Program-made: the position numbers and the translations under genes
Notes under the pieces: generated by a model
Seen by the model: the letters and a program-made list of their open reading frames with translations, nothing else
Databases searched by the model: none
Told to the model about the DNA's origin: nothing
DNA from: Lobosporangium transversale
Lineage: Eukaryota; Mortierellomycota; Mortierellomycetes; Mortierellales; Mortierellaceae
Reading direction: 5' to 3'
NCBI RefSeq assembly: GCF_002105155.1
Contig: NW_019028982.1
Coordinates: forward strand, 266,001 to 330,000
Length of the DNA: 64,000 nt
Shown here: one piece after another, positions 13,301 to 26,200 of the stretch
Position numbering within the stretch: position 1 is the stretch's first letter
How the letters are laid out: each line of letters starts with the position of its first letter

Positions 13301-16300
13301 CCGTGGGAATGGGTGGTCTCCTGGGTGCCTCATGGGGCGACTTCGATAACGGCTCTGGTTCTGGCGCTCGGCCAAAACCCGCTGACGGGCACCCCTGCTG
13401 CAGATGACTTGCCGATAGATCTCGCTGAGAATATCTAAGATCAATACTATAGCTTACTCGCCGCGACAATGAGGAAGACCCAGTTCTGAGTTGAGCCTTT
13501 AGTTCGCGCTCTGCATTCTCAAGGCTCGTCTGCTTTTTAACCTCTACCCATTGGAAATGTCCTTGGTCGCTTATCGCCGCAAAACATTTGACATATCGCC
13601 CTGACCTGTCGTTTAGGTGACCGACTTCTACTTCTTCATCATCTATTTTTGACCTTTTCGAGTCTCTGGAGCTGGGCGCTGATGACGATGGTAATGCTGA
13701 AGGCAATGGCAAAGCCGGTAAAGGTGGATTACTCATGCGTCCATTTACGTGCACGGATGGCTGATCAGGTGTTTTAATAGATTCTTCCTCGGTTTCATGA
13801 GATGCGCTATTATTCTCGTTCATTGCATCAGGTAAGTAAATCCAAATGTAACCTGAGTAAAGGGGTGCAGTAGATGAGCGTGCACTAGAGGTAGCCAGGA
13901 GGATTTGGCTCGCATTATCAAGGTACTCAGTCCCGAGGATTGGTCGTCGCTTCTTGCCATCAGATGGCGAGGTTAATTGAAAGGGGATTTCAGGAGTGTT
14001 CGTGACATCGAGCGTCCGAAGCGAGCCGCTGTTGTCCGTGTCGAGCCCTATGAAAAGAAAAACAAAGTTGTACAATATTAGTCATTATCAAATCTAGATC
14101 CTACAGGGATGCAGACCAGAGCCAGAATAATATAATACATCGTATATTACAATATACCTCTTGCTCTTGCTGGTTGGTATTGAAAAGTGACTTGAGAGTT
14201 CATTGAACGGGGTCGATTGGGCTCTGTGATAGCTCTTCTCCGAATGTCCTCTTTTATCGATGAACTGGGTGCTGCACAGGCTCCTGGGAGGACTGAATGA
14301 TGATGCGGCGAGGCCGAGTTGGAATCTCGTCCGTCTACATGATTACTATGGCTCATGTTCCTGTAATGGCTGTTGAGTGCCCTTGATGGGTTGTTACTAC
14401 CTCCACCATTTAGATTTGATATGGCTGCTGCCGCATTGGAAATAAGTACTGGGTCGATGGATGGCATGGTCGCGGTTGCATGACTGAAGGATATGCCGTT
14501 GTTGATCGTGTGGTTCCTTTTGCGCTCAGATGGATAACCAGAAAAAATGCTTGGTAGAGTGGATGAGCTCTCCAGTTGATTAGAGTTAGAGTTTAGTGAC
14601 ATGGGCTCTGTACCCTGAATATACATGGGCAGGTTCAATGGGGATGCCTCGTTATTTAGGGAATTGAATATTCGTGTCCAATGATTAATTTCCTGCAGAT
14701 TCGCCGGTTGGGATAATGAACAGCATGAATGACATTAGTGGTGTTTTCAATAGCACAACAGGGAGGCGATAGCCTAGGTAAATCCTAACTTACATGCTCA
14801 TTGGGGCCACGGAAACAAAGCTCAGGGCCCGGAGGGATGTTCAGCGCAATCATGGTGGTAGACATGTTCGTTGCTGAGGACGTCAGATTCTTGAACAAAT
14901 GACGCGAATTTGGCGGCAATGTCTTTGTCGTTATATTTAGAGGCAGTGGTAACTCAATAATTTTTTTGTTTGAATCCTAGTAAATGGAGTACATTACAGG
15001 GTATCAGGACATGGCACCGTATCTGCACAGCATATATGACTAATTATAATAAATGAATAAGTGTTCTTGGTGAACGGTAAATCATTACCTTCCGCTTGTG
15101 ATAAATCAACAATTTGGACCCTTGCAACACAACCCAGCGTTCTTTCCAAACACCAGTCGGTTCTCGTCCACCATGATTTGTAAGTACGCTAGCTGGTCTA
15201 CTTTTTTTAGAAAGCTTGAACAAAGTGCCCTCAGCATAGTGGTCATAATAACTAAGATTACCGCCTGGCGGTGGGAGCTCGATGTAATGGTTACGTAGCT
15301 GTAGCTCGAGTAGATCCTGAGAATTCAGCTTATAAGAGCTGATTGTCCTGGAATCATCGAGCCAATGACCCTATATAATGTAGTTTGTTACCGAAGTAGC
15401 AATAAAAATGTTCGTTCTTAGTAAAGGTGTAGATTATGAGGAAAAGCAATACTGCCTGTGCTCATTTCCTTCATGGGGACGTACAGCAGCCACCCAGAAG
15501 AGTCCAAAGGAGTGCTTCCAGGTCTCATAATCCACTTTTGAAGCCTCACTCTGACGATGCTTTGTACACTCAACCAACATATCGTCTTGGCTGGCTACGC
15601 TTCGTTCAATATTCTTGCCAGGGTAGCTGTTATGCCGATCCCTTAAATGTGTCCATCCAGAGATACGATTTGGTGTACTTGCGTCACGGCTCACATGGTC
15701 AGGAGGTTTGGTCCCATGTATGTTACTTTCTTCGCTTTGAATGGAAGAATTTGATAGCAAACGCCTTAATTGCTGCGCTTTGCTCTGATGAATCGGCTGG
15801 TTAGCGCGCTGTTGGTTGCTTGGCCCAGTAATTCCATCATTTTTTTTGTGATAATTTGGCGGCTTTTGAGAAGCGATAACCTTAGCGTAATTACATCGAG
15901 CTAACTCATCGCCAAAACCGTGAATACTATCTTCGAACATGCCAAGGCGTTCCATAAGTGTTGCAGCACCAGTCAGTTTACTGCCCTCGCTGTCCAGTGA
16001 AGTACAAGAATGACGCGCGTTGTCATTGGAGTTCTTGCTATTATTAATCTTTAAAGAACTTTCTTCCGGTGATTGGTCCATATGGCATAATGGAGTGTCG
16101 TTACTAGTAACCGTAGCCCGCGCACTTTTGCTTCGTGGTCGTGTTAACGGCATCTTACCAACGGTTTGACTGACTACTTTGGTAGTGGTAACTGTTCCTG
16201 AGCGCGAAACTTCCTTTTGGTCAAACTCATCAATTTTCTGGCCCTGTATAGACGCTACCTCCTCTTTTCCCAGCATACGTGTCGCGTCTTCATCCGCAAT

Positions 16301-17299
16301 CGAAGTTCCTGTAAGTGACGAAGGTGCCGAGGGTGGAGTAATAATGTACTGGCATCTCTCCAAAATGAGATCGCGAGCTCTATGGACAGGAGAATCCTTC
16401 GGGACCTCGACACGAACCCATAGGTCTTTTGATACATACCGCACGTTGATGGACATCATTGATGTGTCATTAGTAGGATCAATCACTCCTTCTCCGATTT
16501 GTGGGTACGTAAATTTGCCATTGTGGTCGATATTAGCTAATGTGCTCAATGAGGAATTGGTTTTTTGTGGACGCTGTTGAGGAGAGTGACGGGATTGTGG
16601 ATATTTCTGATGTACTCCACCAGCTGGAATAGATTTGGTATTCTGTCGTATGTAAAGGGAGCTATTACTCTTTGGTACAGTTGGTGGTAGTGCTGTTGTG
16701 TCAACTGATAATGGCAGAGTTCCTTTGTCCGGAGATAAAAGAGACTTTGCTGACTGATCTGTATTTAATGATGCTCCTAAGGTCGCCGTTGATACTGGAG
16801 TAGTATTTCGTTCATGTGCTTCATGAAGCGAAGCAAATGATGATGATGATGACAGTTTTGGAAGTTCAGGTGAAGAAAAGGATGATTGGATAGGGCTGGA
16901 AGGGGTCGACAAACTTAAAGAGACCCTTGGCTGAGCAGATAGTGGGGACGAAGTCGATGGCCGAGGACTTGAGGGTGTCTTCACTGATGGTGCAGAGGAG
17001 GGCGATCTGCTTAACAGGCTACCTGATCTCCCATTATCAGGAGCATCAGATATATGTTCTTGTTGACCATGCGACAGTACACTTGGTGTAGCTCTTGGTG
17101 AGAGCGCTACTCCAAAGTTTATTCCTGCTGAGCCTGATCTGTCCGCTAATAGTGGACCTATTTGGTGTTGCTGCTGAAAATGATACTGAATAGAAGGCCT
17201 AGTCACACCAGGATGACTTCTATTGAGTTGACGATGTAGAAGAAGCGTATTCTGCATCAACGAATCCAGAGCGTTGATGTCCATATTGTGCAAAGTCAT
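10355..17299 (-). CDS. Large RA-like (ubiquitin-fold) and PH domain scaffold protein
   Basis: Seven exons: 17299-15485, 15370-15089, 14976-14794, 14692-14158, 14047-11912, 11794-11457, 11281-10355, phase-consistent, 2071 aa. Residues 1-280 are Ser/Pro/Gln rich. A Ras-association-like strand set (INVRYVSKDLWVRVEVPKD, about 290-325) is interrupted by a long disordered insert. It resumes near 600 with LFWVAAGHWLDDSRT and runs directly into a PH domain (VWKERWVVLQGSKLLIYHKR, ending with the helix EINHWTRIFNSL near 775). A second, widely split PH-like fold is suggested by SGYIWIYLPD, GRYVKCFAAISDQGHFQWVE, MYFFCIKIP and the helix EEVWRGLQCAFEKFI near 1645. Gln-rich coil (QQLQRAEEKARAKIQQHQLQ-like) lies between. 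The arrangement recalls RA-PH adaptors that link small GTPases and phosphoinositides to the cortex; a function here is inference. The exon 6 donor GTTCGT is weak. Confidence 0.85.
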
Positions 17300-17841
17300 A
17301 ATATCAGCAAATTAGTTGCGATGATGTACTGCAGAAGTGAGAAAGGAGGAATCGAAGTAGAATGCAAAAAGAGAAAGAGAGAGAGCGTCAGAAGAAATTA
17401 ACATCAGCAATAATTACAATGACAGCTGTAAATTATCGGCAGATATTGTATGGTGTTTATTCATAGCTAGGAAACATAAAAAAGAAGAGTGTTTCCTATC
17501 CTCATCTTCCTCTATCGACATCCTTCAACACATAGGACATTTTGATCTCAATAAATTTTACACAAGTGTGGAGTATGAAGTGCGAACTGAAATGTAGAGC
17601 ACAGATTCCGACAATCCATGTGGGGTAGAAAGTTATTTTATTATATACATACTCATCTTACTCACGCGAAAGATAGAGTTCCAGAGTGTGGATGAGCAAT
17701 GGATGCGAACGATCGTTGATAGATTGAATATATCCAAAATGTATTACACACGAACTTAGCACAGTAACTGCGTGAAGCTGTGTCGAGAAAGGAAGACAAG
17801 AAAGAGTATGTGTGAGAGCGAGAAAAGGTAAGAGATGAAAC

Positions 17842-17872
<31 letters not shown>

Positions 17873-20800
17873 GAAGAGAAGAGAGGAGGGAAAAGAGGAG
17901 TACAATTGATCACAACGAAGGATGGTGGAAGCGCGAGTGGAATGAGGAAGTTATGAATGATGGAATGCAATGAATTAGCAGGTTGAGTTGTTCAAACATG
18001 AGAGAATAGGAGTGGAGTAGCGCTTTGATAAGATGAGGTTTTTTAAAGTGGAATAAATGAAGGTGGAGATAGAAAGACAGAAAAGGACGAAAGATGAATG
18101 GACGTTCTGCGGAGCAAGAGTAAAAATGGTCCAGGATTCTATGCAAGGCTCAAAAAAAAGGACTTTTTGTTCACTTTGTCTATTTAATCCAACTGTCTAC
18201 TCACTTCTGTTCACGGAGAAGAGGAAAAGAAATAATAGAGAAGAAGCCTGACGTTGTTTTGCTCGCAGAAGAGTTCTGTGACATGGAATGGGAAGAGGAT
18301 TTCCCATTCGCAGTTCTCCTTCTGCTCCAACGTCGTCTTGTAATTGCAATATTGTCGAATGAAACTGTAGCCCTATTATTTTGACTTTTTTTTTTTTTGT
18401 ACATGCATGCTGCTTTGTTTTATTTGTAAGTGGCCCATCCAAGGAGCATGAAAAGAGTAGGAGAAGAAGCAAAAAAAAGAAGGGGTCAAAAGAGGGGGTT
18501 ATGGGAGACATGGGGAGACAGTTGGTCCTCATTATTATTTTAATGTGTAGTTGAAGATGGATAATTGACTCAGGGGAACTATTCAATTGATGAAAAACCC
18601 CATTCGTCCGCTTGGGCGGTGCCCATATTCAAATATTTAACGACAACGCTCTGTAATAAATAATAATAAAAAGGCATCATTTGCCATTCGCTCACTTTTT
18701 TTGCTCTGCCTCTGAGATCCAGAATGGACCAGCATGAGAGCGTATGCGCGTCTCTATCCGTAGGAGCAGTTTGGTCGCAGAAAGCGGGGCAACAAAGGCG
18801 AAAAAAGTACTCAGTAGAATCTTGTAGGCAACTCAGAAACCAGCCAAATATCGCCATGGCCATTTTCCCGGAATCATGACATGCGTAAGATCGTTATTTC
18901 TGGTTCCATTGTGGTGATTAGCTAAATGCGGGGACGATATTCATCACATTGCAAAGAAAGAGATAGATTCAGCGATATCCAGTAATAAAATACAGCATGC
19001 ATGAATTCAGTGATTGATTAAGCTAAACATTTATTCTTGGTTGTTTCCTCCATCCATGTTTTTCCCATTGTTGGCTGCATGCAAGTGCACCCTCCTGAAG
19101 GGATTTGGCGCATGACTATTCATTCTTACAACGGCCAAGGAGTGCTAATTCATGCAAAAAATTGTTCAATGGTTACACCGGGTCCTGGGCCCAAAAATTG
19201 AATACAAACATTTATTGAATGGTAAGTTTAAATTATAATGGGATAAGAGCTCCACTACGCCTGGAGCCGGTAATTGGTGGGCTGCGCTGTTTTATAACTA
19301 TAATGTTGGACATAAAATAGTGGACACAGAGGTAAACTAGTGGTGACCAGGCACAGAGACACCTGTTTATCATTTAAGGGGATGAAATATGCAAGAGCCA
19401 CCTGTATCAAGATGACACGATGAATTCCATCAGTTGGTTGCTTCTATTTTCGCAATCTCTTAATTTCGGCCTTTCCATTTTTGTTCCAAATTAGGTGGTT
19501 AACCTGCAGCCGACTCAAGGAATGAATGAATAGTATAGGGCGCGTATCTTGTCTTCCATATCAACAAAAGAAGGATAAAAAAAACACGGTATGTATATAT
19601 TATTTCATGGAGTATCTTTCGCATAGTTGTGGTGCTTTTTCTCTCTGCTGCGCTACTAAGATAAAATATAGGTTCGCTCTATGAATTGATCAATTATCAA
19701 AAAATAGTATACTCTATATACGATGTGCAATGTCGCTTTGCTCCTTTATGGCTGTGGAACTAAGCAGGATCCCAATCCTGTTTGGAGAGCACAAGAAGGA
19801 AAGTATTCAATGTTGGATATACTTCGCTTTTTTTTTTTGGTAGTCTGTTAATTCTTTTGAACTGTCAGAGCACAGTGATTGAATTTTCAAAGCGACTTAA
19901 TACTATAGCCACTTAGACCCTTGCAACAGTGTCCTTGATCTCCTTCCTGCACCCCTTTTTCTAATATCCACTACTTAAATCAAAGAGTTGTGGATATTGG
20001 ACCATGACCTTGTGCTCTTATATGAGAATATGGAATTGGTGACACGCATCAATGGACGCAGCATTTTTCGACTTCGCTGACACTCATGCATGGGTATTAG
20101 GGGAGCGCAAACTCCTTTACTTGCAACGGATTTTTCTGATTGCGAGTAAACGAGAAAGAAGTTGTTCATGGAGAAACTTGTATAAATATGCACCCCCCAG
20201 CTTTCCTCTATCAGCACATAATTAAAGTTAGAGGTGCATGCGTGAATTATAGGTAAAAGAGGTTGAAAAAAGGAGCATTAAATGACAGAAAAGCCTTTTT
20301 GCAATAAGAAATGTTTTCTCTTATTTCTAAGCGCAATCTAACAGTATATTCAATAGGTGAACTCTGGAAGATAAGACAGTGAAGACTTGACATGCCCTTG
20401 CATAGCTGTTTTATGGTTGTAACGATAGATACCTTAACGAAGAGAAGTGTTCAGTCTTATTTGTTTGCACTTGCACCAACTTTTGTTTAATGCCTGACAT
20501 AATGGAATCAATTCTCAAAGATCCTTTACTGCTCTCTGATTACAATTCTCTTCTGAGCTCTTCCCAAAATTCGGGATTCTTGGTTGCATTTGGAAATAGC
20601 ATCCAAAGACAGAGAACCAAAATCATACAAACGGGCATTGGTCCAGGTGAATGAATAACGAGCTCAAAGGCACTCATGGAGTGCATGAGAGACGCTGATG
20701 TGGCCCAATGTTTTATCTTTCCGCTACCATTTTGCATAGCGTTGCTAAATGTTCGCGGGGATTGGGGAGATCATGACCGAACCATTATTTTAGTTGAGGC

Positions 20801-21194
20801 ATCTTATTTACTTCGTACATAGACTTTTTTTTTTCTTACTCGGATCTACAAGCGAATGACCGGTCTTCAAGTAGAACTGTGAGAGAATGGGTTGATCACT
20901 TTGTGTAAAAAGTATCTCGAAGGTCTATACTTGTCATACGATTTCTTCCGTATATCAGTGAGCATGTTGCCCTGATGTCTGATAGACTCTTCTAGCGAGC
21001 AATAGCTTGGTTCAAAGGCCTTGAGTGCTGTAAAAAGACAGCCGGAGAAACCAAGCTTCCAGATATATACCAATTCAGTAGCACAATAACGAGTGCACGT
21101 GGACAGATTGGTGTTTAGCACGAAGCCACATGAGACACTAGGTCATGAAGGATGCATTTAAACAATTCCAACGATCCGCTCATTACCACTTGTA
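17300..21194. other. 3.9-kb gene-poor region
   Basis: Contains the 5' flank of the RA/PH gene, an A27 run near 17845-17871 and AT-rich DNA. Two minus-strand open frames near 20540-20737 (ending NPEFWEELRREL) and 20867-21121 look faintly protein-like and could be exons or decayed remnants of an unidentified gene, but I could not join them. No RNA gene is supported. Confidence 0.5.
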
Positions 21195-22691
21195 ATGGCG
21201 TCTGTGAAAGTGCACGCCCTGGATTTAGATGAGATATGTTCTTTGATCGCAAAATTCATGACAAAGGTTGAGCTCGCCAACTGCCTGAAAGTCTGTCAAG
21301 CGTGGCATCATAGCTTCCTTCCACATTATTGGCATACAATCCTTGTATCACCACATAAACTCACTCGCTGTCATGAAGAGTCTCTACTAAAGTATGGTTC
21401 CCTTGTTCGGTCTTTGTCCGCCGGGCGCATTGAAGATACTTCTGTCTTTGATCAACCATCTGTTTGCTATCTGCAAAATCTCGAGGTTACCACGATCGGA
21501 TCCAGGACACGACATGATTGCGGGCGAGGATGCTTGCCAAACATTATATACAGAAATAGGGAGACATTGCATTTCCTTACATGGCGTTGCTATGGACAAA
21601 ATACTCTCTCACGACAGCCTTATCAAATTCATGTCGATTTGTTTGCAGGTTTGAAGAATCTGGTGACAATGGAGCTTTGTAACTGGTCGATCAGCAGTGG
21701 CGACTTTGTACAACTGCTATGTTCATGCCCATCCTTAAAGAAGTTGACACTGGATGCCATAAATGGACTTGAGCAGGCTGGCGATGGAGAGATGCATGAG
21801 CAAGATGGAAATAATGACCTTAGCAATTTTCTCCGGAATAGAAGCTGCAATACCGCGTCATCATTCACGCATATTGGATTAGATGAATTAACCTTTATTG
21901 GCAGGGTTGTACCCAGAATCCTTCCGCTTGTGCCCAATATCACGCATCTCATCTTCAAATCACTCCTCAATGGTGATTTTCATGGCCTTCAGCATCAAAT
22001 CAACTTGTCCCAATGTCTCACGCATATCACAAGCCTGTCTATGCCAACAGAGTGTGTGGACCCATCAGAGTTTATGTGCCTAATTCGCAAAATACCTCGT
22101 GACCAATTGGCATGGTTTGAGGGCAAAGTGCCAGTTACTTTAGCCCAAGAGTTTTTAAGGACCATCATCCAACGACAATCGCAAACGATTGAGACCCTGG
22201 TCATTTTAAACGGCGAGGACGATAGACTCTATATTGGAAGTCGGTCATCTGAAGAAGGAGATGAGGAACCATTTATTGTTTGGAAGCTTTTCGAATGCTC
22301 TCCACAGTTGATCACTGTAGTAATTCCATATAATCTTCAGCCAGTTTTCTCTACATTTAATACTAACGATGGAGAACAACCGACGTTGAACGTGCTGCAG
22401 CAACAGATCTATTATCTGCCAGCGAGGGAATGGGTTTGTTCGGAGCTGAAGCGACTTTATTTGCGACTGAAGGATATGGACCGTAGACATCCTATGGATC
22501 AGATAACATTTAATCTGTGCGTAGAACGGCTTTTGCCACCAGACGAAAGACGTGTCGATGACAATACCAAAAGATCAAAGACGAAAACACCTTTGGAGAA
22601 CATGATAATGGAGAGGCTGTCTAGCTTACATAAACTGCAGAGCCTGAATATTGGAAACGGTTGGTTTCCATTACCCAAAGCATACAAGTAG
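21195..22691 (+). CDS. F-box-like/LRR protein, intronless
   Basis: 498 aa, single exon. The N-terminus has the F-box-like pattern of Mortierella-type proteins (LDEICSLIAKFM, VELANCLKVCQAWHHSFLPHYWHTI, residues about 10-50). The rest is irregular leucine-rich repeats (LKNLVTMELCNW, CPSLKKLTLDAING, LVPNITHLIFKSLL, LHKLQSLNIGNGW). F-box proteins load substrates onto SCF ubiquitin ligases through Skp1; the LRR part would choose the substrate, which is unknown. The ATG sits in TAATGGCG. An A26 run begins 56 nt after the stop. Confidence 0.85.
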   Translation: MASVKVHALDLDEICSLIAKFMTKVELANCLKVCQAWHHSFLPHYWHTILVSPHKLTRCHEESLLKYGSLVRSLSAGRIEDTSVFDQPSVCYLQNLEVTTIGSRTRHDCGRGCLPNIIYRNRETLHFLTWRCYGQNTLSRQPYQIHVDLFAGLKNLVTMELCNWSISSGDFVQLLCSCPSLKKLTLDAINGLEQAGDGEMHEQDGNNDLSNFLRNRSCNTASSFTHIGLDELTFIGRVVPRILPLVPNITHLIFKSLLNGDFHGLQHQINLSQCLTHITSLSMPTECVDPSEFMCLIRKIPRDQLAWFEGKVPVTLAQEFLRTIIQRQSQTIETLVILNGEDDRLYIGSRSSEEGDEEPFIVWKLFECSPQLITVVIPYNLQPVFSTFNTNDGEQPTLNVLQQQIYYLPAREWVCSELKRLYLRLKDMDRRHPMDQITFNLCVERLLPPDERRVDDNTKRSKTKTPLENMIMERLSSLHKLQSLNIGNGWFPLPKAYK

Positions 22692-22745
22692 AGTGTAGAG
22701 AGTAAAGCATCGTTTAGGCCTTATAAATTATATATCTTTGGTTTG

Positions 22746-22747
<2 letters not shown>

Positions 22748-22773
<26 letters not shown>
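22748..22773 (+). repeat. Poly(A) run (A26) just downstream of intronless F-box gene
   Basis: Uninterrupted A run in the sense orientation of the F-box gene, 56 nt after its stop codon. It could be a homopolymer expansion or the relic of a retroposed poly(A) tail. Confidence 0.9.
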
Positions 22774-22776
<3 letters not shown>

Positions 22777-22852
22777 GGGGTCTGAATTGTGGATTTTTTA
22801 TTCGATCAAAACCACAGCAAATGACTAGAAGAGGGGAAAAAATAGTCCTGAT

Positions 22853-23552
22853 CTAAGTCTGAGGAACAAATGCAATAGCACTGCTCAAGTATTCAAACAA
22901 TGACTTTTCTCGGAAACCTTGAATGACGCCTTGATTCCGACGAGGATAGTGTATAATGGACTCGATCACTCGCTCTATAAGGCAGTAAGTTATTTTATTA
23001 AAGGTTAAGAACATTTTCATTGACCTGAATGCGTTACCTTTGTATAGATCGAGATTAAATAAATCCAAAAACTTTATGCTTACTGGGCTCGATAGGTTTG
23101 TTGATAGCTTCAACTGCCTTGACGAAAGCTTCGATTTCGTCCTTGAGTGCATGCATACCAAATGTATAGTACAGTAAGTCATCACCAGTTCGTTGGTCTT
23201 CAGGATGGAAGGCACCACAGATAGAGGCCGCAATCCATTGAAGGACAAATTTGAGTTGTAAATGACCGCCAAAAGCGCCGCAGCCCCAGTTTCCTGTAGC
23301 AATGGGACGGTAGAGATTTGTAGCCTGATTTTGGCCTTGGGGAATCATCTGGTCTCGGTCTTGCGGACGAGCAAGGCCCCATTCAGAAGCGTTGATAGGG
23401 GATACACGGTATCCAGCAATAGCTTTGTTAATCTCACGCAGAAGATAGTGGCGCTCAAACTGTTCAAGCCGTGAAACTCTAGACTTGAAAGGCCTAGCAT
23501 CAATAGCGCAAATCTCGGTCATTCGGCGACCGATCTTGTCACTAAGTATTTC

Positions 23553-23583
<31 letters not shown>

Positions 23584-25806
23584 GTTAGAAGAAAATGCCT
23601 AAACCATTGATAAACTTTTGGATCGTCCAGTTTTCGTCCGCATAGTTTCAATTCAGCTCCATAGCAGTAGGATATTTTATACTCAAGTTTACGAGCACTT
23701 ACCGAGGGGTAGTGTCACGATGATCAGAGTACCACTCAAAAGACTTAGAGTATCCAATGTAATTAGAGTACCGTTCAGCGCCTTTGATCAGTACAGCTTC
23801 ATTAGCTTCCAATTGCTGAGTGAAAAGTCGTGAAACGATCAATTCAGGGCAAATCATGAATCGAATTTCCTCCTGGACGGCGCCCTGTTGAAGATGTCAA
23901 AAAATTAAAAATAAAAATAAAAAAGATAAAAAATGAATGATAATTCAACAAATAATGTAAAGCTATGCTGAATAGAATAAGCCCTCTCCTTTCTTACCTT
24001 ATCGAGTGTTCCACCACCAATATTCCTGTTAGCAAAGTCTAGCTGCAATGCTCCTTGAGGCGCCTCCTCAATAGGTGTAATGCTGTCAACTATCACCTTG
24101 GTGAACTTAAATGAGTCCTCTTTAAGCTGATCATTGGGGTTCAAGTAAACGGGCCTCTTCAGTACCTGTCGGTGATATGTCACCGTACCCTGGGGCACTA
24201 GATTTGTACGGGGGCGCAGGAAAAAGAAGAAAAGAGGAATATGTTCAGATTATTGAATACTAACAGTGCGATTTATCATTGGTTCAAATGTGCTCAAAGA
24301 TGATATCTATACTTACTTTCGGTGGTAACTCGATCAAAGTAATGCAGAATGCAGCGTAGCCTCGCCGCCTGTGTAGTAGTGCAAGGCGTTCTTTTCTCCT
24401 CGGCCCAAAAAGTGCTAATGAAGTTGATCGAGGGCAGCTTTGGTGCCCATTCCTTTTCATTTTTGACCTCTGATGAAGCTGGCTCTATCTCTGCCTGTCC
24501 TCCTTGCGCTAAACCTTTCTGGTCATTAACTTCCAATTTTTCAACGCTGGAGGCCAGCTTCTCTTGATCAAATGAGTCTTCAAAAAACTCAAACAAAGCG
24601 GCAGGCCCTTTAGCACGTGGCTTCCTAGGTGGACGGGGAGCCTGCAAAGCCTTCTTCTTACCGCGCGAAGGTTGCTGCTGTTGACCTGCTCCCCCGCCTC
24701 CGCGGCCTCCATTACGTCCATCCCGGGCAGATCTGTTGCCAGACTTCTTCCCCTTGGAATGATGATCTTCTTCATCTTCATCTTCATCAGTACTTTCGCC
24801 ATCGTCCTGACTCGGGTTTTGATTGGTATTTGCTCCGGACGGCTTTCCACTACTAGATACTGATCTTTTTTTTCGTCTGGTCTTGTAAGGAGCGTTTCGA
24901 CCTGGAAAGGTGTTGAAGAACGCGTTCGCCAACAAACACGCGATTTGCTCCTGTGACAACGTCACAGCTGAATCTTGCTGTTGTTTCAAAAATGGAATTG
25001 GCTTCTTGATCAATTCCGGCAAGCGGAGAGCCAACGCCTGCATACGAGGTAAGACTACGTCAAAGAAATGCTGGCGTTCTTGACTACTCAAGAATTGGCT
25101 TTTGAGGGGTTCAGTGGGAGCAACTTGATAGATCTTTCCAGCAGGAGGCTCCGATCTCTGAGGATGTCGTTGCTGTGATGGTCCAGACTTTTCATTATTA
25201 TCATCACCATCTTCATCTCCATCCGAGCGGCTCAAATATTCATCTGAATCAATGGAGCCAGAATGAATCTGCAGCTGTTGCTCCTCAGGGTCCAAAAATT
25301 CGTCTGAGTGCATGCCTTGGTTTGCCTCTGCTGCCTCCTCCGCACTACGAGTGTTCAGAAATGCATCTAAAGCATTGATGTTCCAGCCGTTTCGCTTTGT
25401 TGGATTCCAGCGAAGCATGGCTTCAGAAAGCTGACGAGAGCTGAGGATAGGCTCCGAAAGACTCTGAACGATCTCAGGCCAAAATGAAACCTCTGAAGGG
25501 TACATTCGATTGGAGCATGGTAGCCGCACATGATCCTTGTCCCATGAGTCCTGATATTCCTTGGGGAATATATCATCATTGATCCCAGGGATCTAATAAT
25601 TGTGATTCAAAAAAAAAGAAAAAAAAAACATTAATTTCAGCTCTAGACTTCAGCTTGATCACAGACATAGTCTTACGATAACCATGAAGGTGGACCAATA
25701 CCTCACAAAGGATATAGTTAGGACCAGTCTCGAAGAAGGCATTGGCCTGACCGTCAATAGATCGGGCGCTAATGCTGGTGTCGTTAGGGGCAGTGGAACT
25801 AGCCAT
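22853..25806 (-). CDS. PARG: Poly(ADP-ribose) glycohydrolase
   Basis: Hydrolyses the ribose-ribose bonds of poly(ADP-ribose). Exons: 25806-25702, 25592-24317, 24197-23998, 23884-23703, 23541-23084, 22974-22853; 780 aa. The accessory domain starts with VRLPCSN (about 57) and includes [21 protein letters not shown]. The macrodomain carries the family signature GGG-(X6)-QEE split by an intron (GGGTLDK | GAVQEEIRF, residues about 521-533), then [18 protein letters not shown] and [11 protein letters not shown]. The catalytic Glu pair is present. A disordered, charged insert of about 120 residues (EDEDEEDHH, Gly/Gln/Lys rich) follows the accessory domain and is absent from compact PARGs. Donor choice for exon 1 (GAG|GTATTG) was forced by phase: the nearby GTAAGA would put a stop in exon 2. 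The C-terminal exon was likewise chosen by phase. The N-terminal exon is the least certain part. Confidence 0.93.
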
Positions 25807-26200
25807 GGCGTAAATGCGTCTCTACAGTTGTTATAGTGGCGATAATAGTGGTGTCTTTCTGATAAATCAAGTGTCTTGTTAGGTAGAGAAAAACGCAGAA
25901 GCTGGAAGTTGGGACGCGACTCTTTTATAAGTAAATGGAGCTGCGGCTAACAATGACATGCGACTTAAAAGGAAAGTCCAATACAAATCCCCTTCATGTG
26001 TTCATTATAATGTCATTGCGTGATTCATTGAGCCATGATCATGTAAACAAAGAAGATTGGGCAGAAGTCTGGTTCTCCAACAGAGACTACGCCGCTTTTT
26101 TCCTGATTTGGAAAGTCCAATTGAACCTGGCCAATTGGTTACAATTAAATTTTTTGTTTGTCTCAAATTATTGCATTGTCAAATGTTATTTCTGTCTTTT
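25807..26200. other. Intergenic region
   Basis: 5' flank of PARG and 3' flank of the next F-box gene. No coding or RNA feature recognised. Confidence 0.6.

Noticed and set aside
18197-18863. Minus-strand frames of 94-129 codons
   Set aside because: Composition reflects simple AT/pyrimidine tracts, with no conserved motif or splice partner.
19745-19810. 5S rRNA-like string (GGAACTAAGCAGGATCC)
   Set aside because: Similarity is confined to about 15 nt; the rest of the 5S structure and flanks does not match.
20540-21121. Minus-strand frames that faintly recall a cytochrome P450 fragment (NPEFWEELRREL)
   Set aside because: No heme-binding loop, no I-helix motif and no consistent exon chain could be found.
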